A DNA stretch of 61,345 nt from an uncultured Pirellulaceae bacterium (GTDB lineage Bacteria > Planctomycetota > Planctomycetia > Pirellulales > Pirellulaceae): assembly GCA_937928555.1 (NCBI GenBank), contig CALFWR010000026.1, forward strand, positions 1 through 61,345. The letters are read 5' to 3'. Both the position numbers and the translations under genes were made by a program. The notes below the pieces were generated by a model, which was not told the DNA's origin, did no database searches, and saw only the letters and a list, made by a program, of their open reading frames with translations. Shown one piece after another: positions 28,277 through 37,473 of this stretch. Every line of letters starts with the position of its first letter. Position 1 is the stretch's first letter.

Positions 28277-30994
28277 CTACTCCTTCTTTTTGTTTTTCTT
28301 CTTCTTTTGCAAATCGACATTGCCGGTGGTGTACGCCAGCACGATCCGATGTTGATCATTTAAGGAGAACGTGACAGTCAGAGGGATATCTTTGTTCACA
28401 AGTCTTGGGGCGATTTCGGCGTAGAATTCGGAGTGCCTCGCTCTGAGCTCAAAAGCTTTCGCAGCGGCGGCAAATTCCTCGGCCTGGTCCTTGGCCTGTT
28501 GTTTCTTTTCCCAATCGGTCCCCTTTCGTTTTTCGACTTTGGCCGCCGCGGCTGACGCCTGCTGTGCGGCGACTTGGGCTTGCTGAACGAACTGCTTCAT
28601 TTGCAGCGCCATTTGCGAAATCTGGCCAATTTCGGTAATCGGGACGACCCGGCTTTCAGGGATCGGCTGTGCCAGGAGGCTGGCCTCGATTTTGAGTTTC
28701 TTGCGAATGTCGACGCCGATCTGCATCCAGAGGTGTTGTGCGGTGCCGTTGCTCATGAACATGATCGCGGGTGACTTGCGGGTAATCTCCGGCTGTTCCA
28801 TTGTCGGGTGCAAGTCCTTGTGGGTCTTGGACCTGATCACCCATTTGGAGCTTTTGGCGGTAATCGATGCAGTCGAAGGCATCCACGGAATCTCGATTTC
28901 TTTTCGGATCGATGTCGCCGATTCGGTCAGTTGGAAGCCATCGATTTTGATTGGATTTCGCAGCGTCAGCCAATGAGTGTTGGAGGGGGTGGAGAGTTTC
29001 AGGCGGCAGTTCCGCAGATAGTTGCAGACTTCATTTTCGGCCGCCGCGGGAAGCCATTGGAAGCTGAGGTCCGCTGGTGATTTGGTGAGTTGGGCGACGA
29101 CGATGGGGTCGGTCTTCTTTTTCTTTTGCCAGGAGATATTCCATTTCTGGCGGTCTTCTGCGGTCCTCGCGATTGAGAAAACGGGTTTCTTGCGAGCGAT
29201 GACTGGGGCGCTTACCAACTCCACGCCCAAAAGGTGTTTCTTTTCGAGAACCAACCGGCCGATGTTGAACGGCGTCGGATCCGACGCGAGTGGAATGTCG
29301 ATCGTCGCAGGCAATTTGGTGAATGGGTTTTCGCCGGCTTTGAGAACATCTTTCTTGGCGGACTTCTTATTAGCGGACTTCTTATTAGCGGCTTTATTTT
29401 TGTCAGCAGTGTCCTGAGGGGGCGTTGTGGCGGGGGCTGTGGCGATGGGGTCAGAAGCTGTTTCTGGTTTGTAATGGTCTGCGGTATCACGGGCCAGGGA
29501 TGTGTTCTGAACTGCTGAGGTATCGGGTTCGGTGGGGGCGGTTGGTGTTTTGCCGCTAAAATGAGCAGCGATGGCTTTGCGGTTTTCCTCGGGATCGAGA
29601 GCTTTCTGATCGGCTTGCGATGGAGGTGGCTCGGCAAGCAGGCCATTGCTCTTGCTGAAGTCGGGACGTTGGACTTTGTGAGCCTCTTTTTTCGCGGCGT
29701 TACGCCTGGACTTTCGGGACTTGTTGCTTTTCTTATTCGTGCCACGGCTGTTTTGTGTCGCTGGTGTTGCGGCGGCGACTTGCTGGTCGGTCTTGTCGCC
29801 AAACATGCTGTTGGCGGCAAAGACGGTTGAGCCAATGAATAGTAAACTGACCAGAGCGGAAGCCGCCAGCACGCCAACGGGGCTTTTGCGTGCGATCCTC
29901 GCGAGGAAGTTGCCGTCGTCGCTGGGCTGTTGTTCGGCCGACTGTTTGGCTTTCATGTGAGTCGGTGGGCCGGTGGGTGCTGCAGAGGCCAGGGCATAGT
30001 CGGGGGTGGTTAAAGGCAAATCGACTGCCGGTTCGAGTGTCAGGTCGTTGCTGGTGATCTCTTCGGGCGGGTTGTTGGCCAGGAGCCACTGGTCGAGTTG
30101 GTCTGGGACGGTGGTCGCGTCGGTGGGGATGGCTGCAAAGATTACGGCGAGGTCTTTTCGCTGTTCGTCGTCAGGGCAATTCTCAAGCAGACTTTGGCCG
30201 AGGGTAGAGATGGATTTGAGATCGTTGTCGGGAGTGCCGATGCCGGCGTTATCAAGTGCAGTTTGCACGCTGGATCTGGTGAGACTGCCGAGTTTGGCGC
30301 TGCCCGTTTTGGTGATCGTGATATTTGATTCGTTGATGTTCCCGTGGAAGACATCCGAGGCATGGGCGTGTGTAGCAGCGGCAAGCACTTGGTGAATCAG
30401 GTTGCCTACTTTTGGCGCATGGTCGGGCAGTTGGTTGCTTTCGCGTAGTGCAGCCAGCGTGTAGCCATTGATTGATTCAGAGACCAGATAGACGCGTCCG
30501 TTTTCTTCATCGATGTCGAAAACATGCGTCAAGTTGGGGTGGTCGAGGTTGGCGAGTTTCCGACCGTGCTGGTGGATGATCTTTTTGGCGTCGGTGTCTT
30601 TGCACAGCGCGGCCGGAAGATACTGAATGGTGACTTTGCGGGAAAGCTGTTTATGGACGGCGCTGAACCGATCGCCCATCGCGTTTCGCTCAAGTCGGTC
30701 GGTAAGGGTGTAGCTGCCGATGCCGAGTTTGGTGGCTCCCTTGAGGAGCATTTTGGCTTGCCAGAGCGTGAGCAGTTTTTTCTTGATCAGGTCGCGAGCG
30801 AGATCTTCGGCGCTAAGGCCCTGTTTCGGGTTTTTTCCCCAATCCGATAGCCGTGATGGTGACACCGCATCAGATTTCTTTACGACATCAAGAAATTGTG
30901 AAGCTGAAGGAACTGCCAAGGCCCCGTCTCCATGATGGGAAGATTTTCCAACTAACGTAGGAACCGCGTTTAACCGCGAGATCACTTTCCTCAA
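28277..30994 (-). CDS. membrane pseudokinase with large C-terminal domain
   Basis: This 905-residue protein has an N-terminal region (LARDLIKKKLLTLWQAKMLLKG, about 66-86) typical of planctomycete Ser/Thr kinases, then a kinase-fold domain (about 94-305). Catalytic residues are lost: the VAIK lysine is Q124 (VTIQ), HRD is H217-G-N219, the catalytic-loop Lys is N221, and DFG is LGS near 236. It is therefore probably not a kinase. A membrane segment spans 373-395; a Lys/Ala/Thr-rich linker (KKSANKKSAKK) and a ~350-residue unassigned domain follow. The start is TTG at 30994, or GTG three codons later. Confidence 0.75.
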   Translation of the reverse strand: MRKVISRLNAVPTLVGKSSHHGDGALAVPSASQFLDVVKKSDAVSPSRLSDWGKNPKQGLSAEDLARDLIKKKLLTLWQAKMLLKGATKLGIGSYTLTDRLERNAMGDRFSAVHKQLSRKVTIQYLPAALCKDTDAKKIIHQHGRKLANLDHPNLTHVFDIDEENGRVYLVSESINGYTLAALRESNQLPDHAPKVGNLIHQVLAAATHAHASDVFHGNINESNITITKTGSAKLGSLTRSSVQTALDNAGIGTPDNDLKSISTLGQSLLENCPDDEQRKDLAVIFAAIPTDATTVPDQLDQWLLANNPPEEITSNDLTLEPAVDLPLTTPDYALASAAPTGPPTHMKAKQSAEQQPSDDGNFLARIARKSPVGVLAASALVSLLFIGSTVFAANSMFGDKTDQQVAAATPATQNSRGTNKKSNKSRKSRRNAAKKEAHKVQRPDFSKSNGLLAEPPPSQADQKALDPEENRKAIAAHFSGKTPTAPTEPDTSAVQNTSLARDTADHYKPETASDPIATAPATTPPQDTADKNKAANKKSANKKSAKKDVLKAGENPFTKLPATIDIPLASDPTPFNIGRLVLEKKHLLGVELVSAPVIARKKPVFSIARTAEDRQKWNISWQKKKKTDPIVVAQLTKSPADLSFQWLPAAAENEVCNYLRNCRLKLSTPSNTHWLTLRNPIKIDGFQLTESATSIRKEIEIPWMPSTASITAKSSKWVIRSKTHKDLHPTMEQPEITRKSPAIMFMSNGTAQHLWMQIGVDIRKKLKIEASLLAQPIPESRVVPITEIGQISQMALQMKQFVQQAQVAAQQASAAAAKVEKRKGTDWEKKQQAKDQAEEFAAAAKAFELRARHSEFYAEIAPRLVNKDIPLTVTFSLNDQHRIVLAYTTGNVDLQKKKKNKKKE

Positions 30995-31140
30995 TTATAG
31001 AGCGTGACTGCGAAAAATGCTTCGGAAGGTGAAGAATTCGTGAAAATGAGGATCGGGCCCTCCGGGTGCTCGAACAGCGTGAGTGGAAAGGCTAAAATCC
31101 CGTCCAAAATCATCTTCTGTTTTTCAACCAAGAGAGAACC

Positions 31141-31782
31141 ATGAGAAGAATCTTTCTACTTTCAATGTTGGGGATGCTTTGTATTTCCAACATCGCTACT
31201 GCGGATTTGGTCATTAACGAAGTGTTGGCGAACCCGAATGGGCCCGGTGCTGAGGACTTTGACGCAAATATGGATGGCAATTTCGATGTTGGTGACGATG
31301 AGTTCATTGAATTTGTGAACACACTGGCAACATCGTTGGACATTTCCAACTGGACTGTTAATGACGGAATTGGTGTTCGGCATACATTCGCAGCTGGTAC
31401 AGTCCTTAACCCTGGCCAAGCATTTGTGCTCTTCGGAGGAGGAAGCCCAAGTGTTTCCAATTTTGGTGGTGCCTTGGTCGATGTGGCAAGTACTGGCACG
31501 CTTGGGATAAACAATGGTGGCGACACGATTACCGTTTTTGATTTGGGTTCTGTCGCAATTGCTTCCGTTGCCTCAGGAACGGGCGTCGGCGTGTCATCAA
31601 CTCGTGATCCAGATTTGACAGGGGGGTTCGTGCTTCATGACACGCTCCCCGGCGGTTTCCCGGGAACTCCGGGATTTCGCAATGATGGAACTACAAGCTT
31701 CTCCGCTGTTCCAGAGCCCGGTGTTATTGGGTTATTGAGTGTTTTCGGGGTCGGCTTGATTGGTTTTCGACGCCGAAGTTAA
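31141..31782 (+). CDS. lamin-tail-domain protein with PEP-CTERM anchor
   Basis: This 213-residue exported protein has a signal peptide (MRRIFLLSMLGMLC, cleavage near IATA-D), then a lamin-tail domain (DLVINEVLANPNGPGAEDF, and EFIEFVNTLATSLDISNW). Such domains occur in extracellular bacterial proteins. The C-terminus is a PEP-CTERM sorting signal: VPEPGVIGLLSVF, a hydrophobic stretch and FRRRS. The exosortase/archaeosortase-type machinery (EpsH) would cut and anchor it. AGAGAGAACC precedes the ATG. It is a single gene, possibly for the cell envelope or exopolymer matrix. Confidence 0.85.
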   Translation: MRRIFLLSMLGMLCISNIATADLVINEVLANPNGPGAEDFDANMDGNFDVGDDEFIEFVNTLATSLDISNWTVNDGIGVRHTFAAGTVLNPGQAFVLFGGGSPSVSNFGGALVDVASTGTLGINNGGDTITVFDLGSVAIASVASGTGVGVSSTRDPDLTGGFVLHDTLPGGFPGTPGFRNDGTTSFSAVPEPGVIGLLSVFGVGLIGFRRRS

Positions 31783-31814
31783 CGCTGCAGCTGAATCGTG
31801 AGTACACGAACTAA

Positions 31815-31841
31815 CGGGGTGCGATTGGCACTCCGCTTTCT
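31815..31841 (+). terminator. weak terminator-like hairpin
   Basis: CGGGGTGC and GCACTCCG form an 8-bp stem with one G-U pair and a 5-nt loop, followed by CTTTCTT. It lies 33 bp after the lamin-tail gene's stop, and the T-tract is interrupted. Confidence 0.4.
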
Positions 31842-31874
31842 TAGCTTAGGTGTCGTGGCAAGTTGGCCAAAGAT

Positions 31875-33902
31875 TCAAAGTCGTGGGATGGGGCGGCGTT
31901 GTTTCGGTTGGCGGTTCGTCATCGGGCGGCGTTCGGGGTTCATGTTGACGTTGTTGTTCTGATTCGGTTCGCGAGGACGGGGCGGAGCGGTGTAGCTCTG
32001 ATGCCATCTCCAACCGATTGGGATCTTGAGTTCCCGTTGTGCCAACATGGTCCACGGTGTGCCGGGATGCTCTTCGATGACTTGCTCTAATAGCTTGCGG
32101 GCTTTGGCTGCGGCCTGTTCCATGCGGCTGCCGGTTTCAATCGTATTGGACGGACGAAGAATCCACGTGTTGTTACGCGGCGTGTTCTCGTCTTTGGCGG
32201 GGTCAAACTGAAGCTTGGTCTTCACCAGGGCCAGCATCTGATTGTAGGACTCGGCGCGAATTCTCGCAGCGAGGGCTCGGCCCAAGGCAAGGTCGTAGCC
32301 GGCTTGCCAGCGGGGGACTTGCTCTTTTTGGCGGTCCTTTTCGCCGGACTCAAGCATGGCGACCAGCTTTTCCAGTTCGGGCATGACGAAGGCGGCATCT
32401 TTTTGGGCTTCGCTAACGAGATTCACAAACGTGGCTTCGTTGAGTCGCGGGAAGCGAAGTTGCGGCGAGCCCAGGGTGCCTGTTTGCGTAAACTCAGCGG
32501 CTCGTACCAACGCCTGGCGTGCGGTGCTTTGCGAGAGGTCGCGGTTGTAGGAGGCCAGCGAAACGTAGGTCGGCTGGTAGCGGCGCATCACGTCGGGGTC
32601 AAAAAAGTAAGTCAGTCTGGCGGCGTAGTTTTCGACGGCACCCCAAGAAATGTACTGCCGTGACTTGCGATTGGGGTGGACCGCAAAATAGAGCCCGCCC
32701 GTTTCGTAGCAGAGACGGGTGAGAAAATAGGGGCCGAAGCCCGAGTCGATCTGTTCGAGATCGTCGTCGCCGTTGGCAAAGCCCAGTTTCAGGCGTTCGG
32801 GGCGTGGCGTTTCAGGCCCTTGGCTGACGCGGGCGGGTTGCGGCGACTGGTCGTATTCCGGATCCGGATCGACCCATTTGACAACTGTCTCGGGACGACC
32901 GAAAGGAGCAGGAACGCCGACGGTGTAGACGCTGATGGAATGGTTGACGCAGACGCGGACCGCTTCGTCGGTTCGTTGCAGGTCGTCGCCGGCTTCATCG
33001 GACACAAGGATGATCATTACGTTGCGTTCGGGCCGGCCTGTCTTGCGGTCGACCCGGGTCATGCCGCGGTACTTGGAACCGATTTGAATCACGGCAGACA
33101 TCACGTTTTCGATTCCCGAATCATCGCGTTTCACTTTGGCCACGCCTTCACGAAGACGGTCCAGTTCGAAGGTCGGTTTGGGGATGAGCTTGGTGCAGGT
33201 TTGACCAAATTGATAAAGGTCCGTTAGTAGAGGGGCTTTGCCGCCGGCGGCGTCGAGTTCTTTTTGAGTGATTTCGTGGAAGCCCTCGATTTGCTCGTAG
33301 ACGCGATTGAATTGATTGGCGATGACTTCGCGTTGTGATCTGACGCTGGCCGACTGATCGAAGAGCCAGACCACCATCAGGTCGCCTTCGGCCATTCGCA
33401 GGCGGATTTCCTCGGCGAGCCGATCGACCGCACCGCTTGTCTTTTTCAGGGCAGCTCCTGCGGTGCCGCGAACCTTGAGAACTTCGAGTGTTGGTTCGGC
33501 AACGGTGGCCGTTGCGGATTCCATTTCAGCGGCAAAGATTTCGCCGGCCTCGAAAAGCTCCGTTTCGGGGGCAGCGGTTGCATCGGAGACGAATTCGAGC
33601 GTCGGGGTTTGGGCGGCCTGTTCTTCCAGCGCCTCGTCGGCCTGATCGCCGATATCATCGGTTTCGACTTCGAAAATCTCGATTTCGTCAGGAAGTTCGT
33701 CGATTAGCTCGGATTCGTCGGTGGCGGTGCTGAGCAGTTCACCGATCGCGCGACGCTGGGACTCGGGCATCACGACTTTGGCCAGTAAAAGGATGATGAC
33801 CAGGTGGGCAATCAGGCTGATGGCCCAAAACGGAGTGTCGGTGTCGAAAGGGGTTTCGTACCGGCCAGTCCTGATTTGCCACCAACGACGCAGGTTTTTC
33901 AT
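31875..33902 (-). CDS. VWA-domain membrane protein
   Basis: This 675-residue protein has one membrane helix (about 26-44, WAISLIAHLVIILLLAKVV), an acidic linker (60-140) and a von Willebrand A-type domain. The metal-site motif DxSxS is seen as D182-Q-S-A-S186 in VVWLFDQSAS. A second part (IENVMSAVIQIGSKY, NVMIILVSDEAGDD) continues the fold. C-terminal helices and a Pro/Asn/Arg-rich tail follow. GAGGAG lies 8 nt before the ATG. It is typical of planctomycete genomes, but its partner and role are unknown. Confidence 0.75.
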   Translation of the reverse strand: MKNLRRWWQIRTGRYETPFDTDTPFWAISLIAHLVIILLLAKVVMPESQRRAIGELLSTATDESELIDELPDEIEIFEVETDDIGDQADEALEEQAAQTPTLEFVSDATAAPETELFEAGEIFAAEMESATATVAEPTLEVLKVRGTAGAALKKTSGAVDRLAEEIRLRMAEGDLMVVWLFDQSASVRSQREVIANQFNRVYEQIEGFHEITQKELDAAGGKAPLLTDLYQFGQTCTKLIPKPTFELDRLREGVAKVKRDDSGIENVMSAVIQIGSKYRGMTRVDRKTGRPERNVMIILVSDEAGDDLQRTDEAVRVCVNHSISVYTVGVPAPFGRPETVVKWVDPDPEYDQSPQPARVSQGPETPRPERLKLGFANGDDDLEQIDSGFGPYFLTRLCYETGGLYFAVHPNRKSRQYISWGAVENYAARLTYFFDPDVMRRYQPTYVSLASYNRDLSQSTARQALVRAAEFTQTGTLGSPQLRFPRLNEATFVNLVSEAQKDAAFVMPELEKLVAMLESGEKDRQKEQVPRWQAGYDLALGRALAARIRAESYNQMLALVKTKLQFDPAKDENTPRNNTWILRPSNTIETGSRMEQAAAKARKLLEQVIEEHPGTPWTMLAQRELKIPIGWRWHQSYTAPPRPREPNQNNNVNMNPERRPMTNRQPKQRRPIPRL

Positions 33903-34083
33903 GGTTCATCTCCTCTTTTGCTGATGCTTTATCTTAGCACTCATGGTCGATGTGTCCAAAGTGAAATGGAGCATACAAAGCGGAAGTAGCAGGATGTGGA
34001 TTCATTTTTGGCTGTTTTCGCGGTATGCGGTAGAATGGTTGGAAGAATTGGGGTAGTTATTCAACTTTCGTATCAGGCGTCAC

Positions 34084-35310
34084 ATGGATATTTCTTCACA
34101 AGACAAACAGTTTGGTCGGTCTGCGGTTGCATGGGTGATAGCAGCAATCGTGTTTACTTTGGTTTTGCCAGAGTCGGCCATGGCGCAACGACGTCAGAGT
34201 CCGATGAGAAAAAAGTCCAACAGTGATCAGCAGCAGCCGCCCCTCACCGGCGGTTTGAATTCGAAGCCGACCGGTTCACTGCCGCAAGCTCCGGGCGGGA
34301 ATCAGAAGCGGCCCGTTGGACGCAAAGGCAAAGAGTTGGACGCGAAGTACCAGGCGACCAACGTCGTCGAAGAAGTCAGGGGCCAGGGTATTGAACTGGT
34401 TTGTTCTTGGTACCCGCCGATTCCTCATGAAGAACTTGTGCGAACAGGGCTTCGGCCGAAGGAACAGAAAAAAGCAGCGAAGCCCGGAGGCGACGGCAGT
34501 GGCTCCAAAGATGAATCCGAAGCGGGCAAAGAAGTGGTGCCGTTTATCCTTGTTCACAACTGGGGGCGTTCCCGCCAGGACATGCAGCGGTTTGCGACTT
34601 ATCTTCAGTCACAGGGGCATGCGGTGATCGTTCCGGATTTGCGAGGGCACGGTGAAAGTACTGTCGTCAAGGGAATGAATGAACCACTGAACCATGAAGA
34701 CTTCAAAAAGAAACAGGCGTTGTCAGCGGTTGCGGATATTGATCAGTGCAAGCGGTTCCTGATGAAAAAGAACAACGAAGGTGAGCTGAACATTGATTTG
34801 CTCAACGTGGTGGCGGTCGGGGACTCAAGCCACCTTGCGATAGCCTGGGCAATCAGTGACTGGTCATGGCCATCGTTGGGCAGTCTCAAGCAGGGACAGG
34901 ATGTCAAATCACTGATTCTGTTTTCTCCCACCGCCAAATTCAACGGTTCGGTTTTGAAGAAGCTGGCCAAGTCCCCGCTGATTTCGGGCAAGAAATCGAC
35001 GCCATTGCCGATGCTTGTTTTGTGGGGCAATCAGGCTGCCGACGGGGCGGCGGCGTCCGAGTTTGTTACTGAATTGCGGAAGCATCGCCCGGTGGCGTCC
35101 GAGGAAAAGGACATGGCCACGCGCTGGTTCACGCAGGACCTTTTTGACTACGCGGCTCCAACGCAGTGGAATGGTGTGCAGCTTGCGGGGATGGAGCAGT
35201 CGCGAGAGCTTTGGGTTTTTGCGAATAACTTCGTTCAGCAAAAGGTGATGGTCCACAAAGACAGGTTTCCGTGGCGGCTGCGTGGCTCAGATGCGATCCT
35301 GAATAAGTAG
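34084..35310 (+). CDS. exported alpha/beta hydrolase-fold protein, possibly inactive
   Basis: This 408-residue protein has a signal peptide (AVAWVIAAIVFTLVLPESAMA, shown here to its end). A Gln/Pro/Lys-rich linker (35-85) precedes the alpha/beta-hydrolase core: ILVHNWGRS (155-163) is the oxyanion region, and PDLRGHGES follows. The nucleophile elbow is V-G246-D-S248-S-H250, lacking the second glycine of GxSxG. No convincing catalytic Asp/His pair is evident near the C-terminus. Either a diverged lipase/esterase or a non-catalytic protein is possible. A rho-independent terminator follows. Confidence 0.65.
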   Translation: MDISSQDKQFGRSAVAWVIAAIVFTLVLPESAMAQRRQSPMRKKSNSDQQQPPLTGGLNSKPTGSLPQAPGGNQKRPVGRKGKELDAKYQATNVVEEVRGQGIELVCSWYPPIPHEELVRTGLRPKEQKKAAKPGGDGSGSKDESEAGKEVVPFILVHNWGRSRQDMQRFATYLQSQGHAVIVPDLRGHGESTVVKGMNEPLNHEDFKKKQALSAVADIDQCKRFLMKKNNEGELNIDLLNVVAVGDSSHLAIAWAISDWSWPSLGSLKQGQDVKSLILFSPTAKFNGSVLKKLAKSPLISGKKSTPLPMLVLWGNQAADGAAASEFVTELRKHRPVASEEKDMATRWFTQDLFDYAAPTQWNGVQLAGMEQSRELWVFANNFVQQKVMVHKDRFPWRLRGSDAILNK

Positions 35311-35324
35311 ACCACCGCAAGCTG

Positions 35325-35363
35325 GATTGGAATTGCAAGCCGTGTTTTGAATTCCAATCTTTT
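35325..35363 (+). terminator. rho-independent terminator
   Basis: GATTGGAATT (35325-35334) and AATTCCAATC (35350-35359) form a perfect 10-bp stem with a 15-nt loop, followed directly by TTTT. It lies 14 bp after the stop codon of the hydrolase-fold gene. Confidence 0.75.
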
Positions 35364-35436
35364 GCGGCAATGCTTCGTGCGGTTTCAATGGGTGCTGTGC
35401 CGCTCGTTGCGGACAGCGTCGATCGCCCTGGTGGGG

Positions 35437-36162
35437 TTACCGGCGTCGCGGTTCGTTGGTCAGCAAGCCCACTGAACGTGTTGGTTTGTTCAAAACGGAT
35501 GTTGAACGCGAGCTGGGTGATTGTGCTTTGGCAAGGGGTGTTTGGGCGTGCGGTTGTTGGGTGCCGAGGGTGCCGACCTTTTTCAGGGAAGCCATCAGCC
35601 CTGTGGGCTTTTTGCTTTCGATGGGTTGCGGGGTGCTTTCGATGTCAGCGGCGGGTCCATTTTCCATGACCGCCAGCCTCTGCCCTGTCGGGTGAGGGTT
35701 GCCACTTTTGCAGCAATCGCAGGGTTGTTGGTGTCGTGGCGCAAAGCCAAACTTTTTTCGCTTTGCCGAGTGGCCGCAGTCACCATTGCCGCAGTCATCA
35801 TTGCAGCAGCCACCGTCGCAGATCCGCTGCGCGATTTCGGCTTTGTCTCTTTTCCAATGACGGATGTCCCAAAACAGTGGCGGAAGGCTTCTTCCGGTGA
35901 CAGTTTTCCACTTGATGTACGGAGAGTGGCGTTTTTCTTCTTCGCCGTCGCAGTTGTAATAGGCTCCCGCGTGGCCGGTGTGGAGGTTAAATAGTCGGCT
36001 GCGAATCGATGCGTCGTCCGGTCCGTAGGTGAGCGATGAGTTTTTGCCGTACTCACTGCGGAGTTTGGAAAACAACTGGGCATCGCATTGACGATTCGCA
36101 GAGAAAGCAACAGCAAGGGTCAACGAAAAGAGAGTAAGTCGAATTGTGATTGCCTGGTTCAT
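35437..36162 (-). CDS. exported Cys-rich protein, unknown function
   Basis: This 241-residue protein starts at ATG 36162 with a signal peptide (MNQAITIRLTLFSLTLAVAF, then NRQCDA). The mature part contains WDIRHWKRDKAEIAQRICDGG, a cysteine cluster CNDDCGNGDCGH, and CDCCKSG. The C-terminal third is Pro/Ser/Gln-rich and probably disordered. The Cys clusters suggest metal binding or disulfides. Upstream in-frame codons add a non-signal-like tail and were rejected. No family was recognised. Confidence 0.6.
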   Translation of the reverse strand: MNQAITIRLTLFSLTLAVAFSANRQCDAQLFSKLRSEYGKNSSLTYGPDDASIRSRLFNLHTGHAGAYYNCDGEEEKRHSPYIKWKTVTGRSLPPLFWDIRHWKRDKAEIAQRICDGGCCNDDCGNGDCGHSAKRKKFGFAPRHQQPCDCCKSGNPHPTGQRLAVMENGPAADIESTPQPIESKKPTGLMASLKKVGTLGTQQPHAQTPLAKAQSPSSRSTSVLNKPTRSVGLLTNEPRRR

Positions 36163-36437
36163 GATCCGATTTCGCAATGAGTTGAAAGCTGCTGGGGTCC
36201 TTGAAGGGCGGGTTTTCGTATTTCGGTGCTGCCTTTGAGTCCCCGTCATTTCCACATCGACGCCGCAAAGGCCTTTTTCCCGGAGTTTGTGACAGGATGC
36301 GCAGGGTTTCGAATACCCGTTAACTTGGCGCAGCCCGCAAAGTTTGTCAGCCGCGTTGGTTGTGACGTTGATTTGCGGTCAACAGGACAGGTTGGCAAAT
36401 CACAAGTGCCTCCAGCCTTCAGTGAGTGGGCAAGATT

Positions 36438-37169
36438 ATGCTTCAGAGAGAACTCTACAATCCAAAGTTCGTTACGGCGCTCTTTGACGAAATGTCGAAG
36501 ACCTATGGAATTGTGAATTCGATTTCTTCGTTTGGGTTCTGCTTCTTCTGGCGTCAGCAGTGCGCGGCGCTCAACGGTTACCACAGCGGCGAGACCGTGG
36601 TGGATCTGATGTCGGGAATGTCGGAGTTGGCGATTACGATCAATCGTCGGAACCCCGAGATGGCGATTGAGTTTGTTTCGATCGATCTTTCGTCGGCTAT
36701 GTGCAAGTTAGCCGACCGAAGCGTTGCGGCAAAAAAGATCAATTGCAAAGTTATCAACGGAGACGCCCTGCATACCGGGTTGCCCAGTGGGTCTGTCGAC
36801 AAAGTCGTTTCAACTTTCGGTTTGAAAACTTTCTCCCACGACCAGTTGAAGCTTCTTGCGGCGGAGTGTTTCCGGATTCTGAAACCCGGCGGACGATTGG
36901 GCTTTCTTGAGATTTCGGTGCCGCCGTCAAGGCTCCTGCGGATTCCCTACATGTTGTACCTCAACAGGTTGATCCCGATCGTCGGGAGAATGCTGTTGGG
37001 CAATCCTGACAACTATCGTTTGTTGGGTGTCTACACGAAGGCTTTTGAAAACTGCGACCGGGCAATCGAAATATTTCGCGGTGCCGGATTTGAATTGCAA
37101 CCCAAGACGTTCTTTTTCGGTTGCGCGACAGGGTTCTCCGGGGTCAAGGGCGCGTGGGTTTCACATTAA
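36438..37169 (+). CDS. UbiE/MenG-type class I SAM methyltransferase
   Basis: This 243-residue protein resembles quinone-pathway C-methyltransferases. LFDEMSKTYGIVNSISSFG matches the family's N-terminal signature, and VVDLMSGMSELAI is the SAM motif I. VISTFGLKTF-like (KVVSTFGLKTFSHDQL) and RILKPGGRLGFLEISVP correspond to later motifs. Methylation of menaquinone or another quinone is possible, but no pathway genes are adjacent. A GTG at 36426 would add four residues. The stop codon TAA overlaps the CCCGG end of the next MITE copy's flank. Confidence 0.8.
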   Translation: MLQRELYNPKFVTALFDEMSKTYGIVNSISSFGFCFFWRQQCAALNGYHSGETVVDLMSGMSELAITINRRNPEMAIEFVSIDLSSAMCKLADRSVAAKKINCKVINGDALHTGLPSGSVDKVVSTFGLKTFSHDQLKLLAAECFRILKPGGRLGFLEISVPPSRLLRIPYMLYLNRLIPIVGRMLLGNPDNYRLLGVYTKAFENCDRAIEIFRGAGFELQPKTFFFGCATGFSGVKGAWVSH

Positions 37170-37357
37170 CCCGGATTATTCACGAGGCGTGGGCGTAGCT
37201 TTCAGTTTAGCCAATGAACATCGCACCGGTTGGAAATAAGTCTCTGGTTTGGACTCCATCAACGAGGTGAACCGAAATCTGGGCGACAATCCAACTTTGA
37301 CCTTCGTGTCCGTGGGGTTCAACGCAAATCAACGCCCGTCGTTGCGAATAATTCCGG
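37170..37357 (+). mobile_element. MITE-like repeat, core B
   Basis: This 188-bp copy begins CCCGGATTATTCACGAGGCG directly after the methyltransferase stop codon and ends GCGAATAATTCCGG. The core matches the copies at 9994 and 45585 (TTCAGTTTAGCCAATGAACATCG and GAGGTGAACCGAAAT, shown in part). TTAA flanks both sides, but the 5-bp duplication is imperfect. The remaining part of the gap to 37473 shows nothing. Confidence 0.78.
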
Positions 37358-37473
37358 TTAAAGAATCGACAAACTGAACTGGCAGATTAGGTAGTGGGAT
37401 TCGCCAGAGTTCCCTGCTCGCAGAGGACTTCTGGTGAAATCAACTACGACAGTCATTGTTTCGTCGATGCTTG

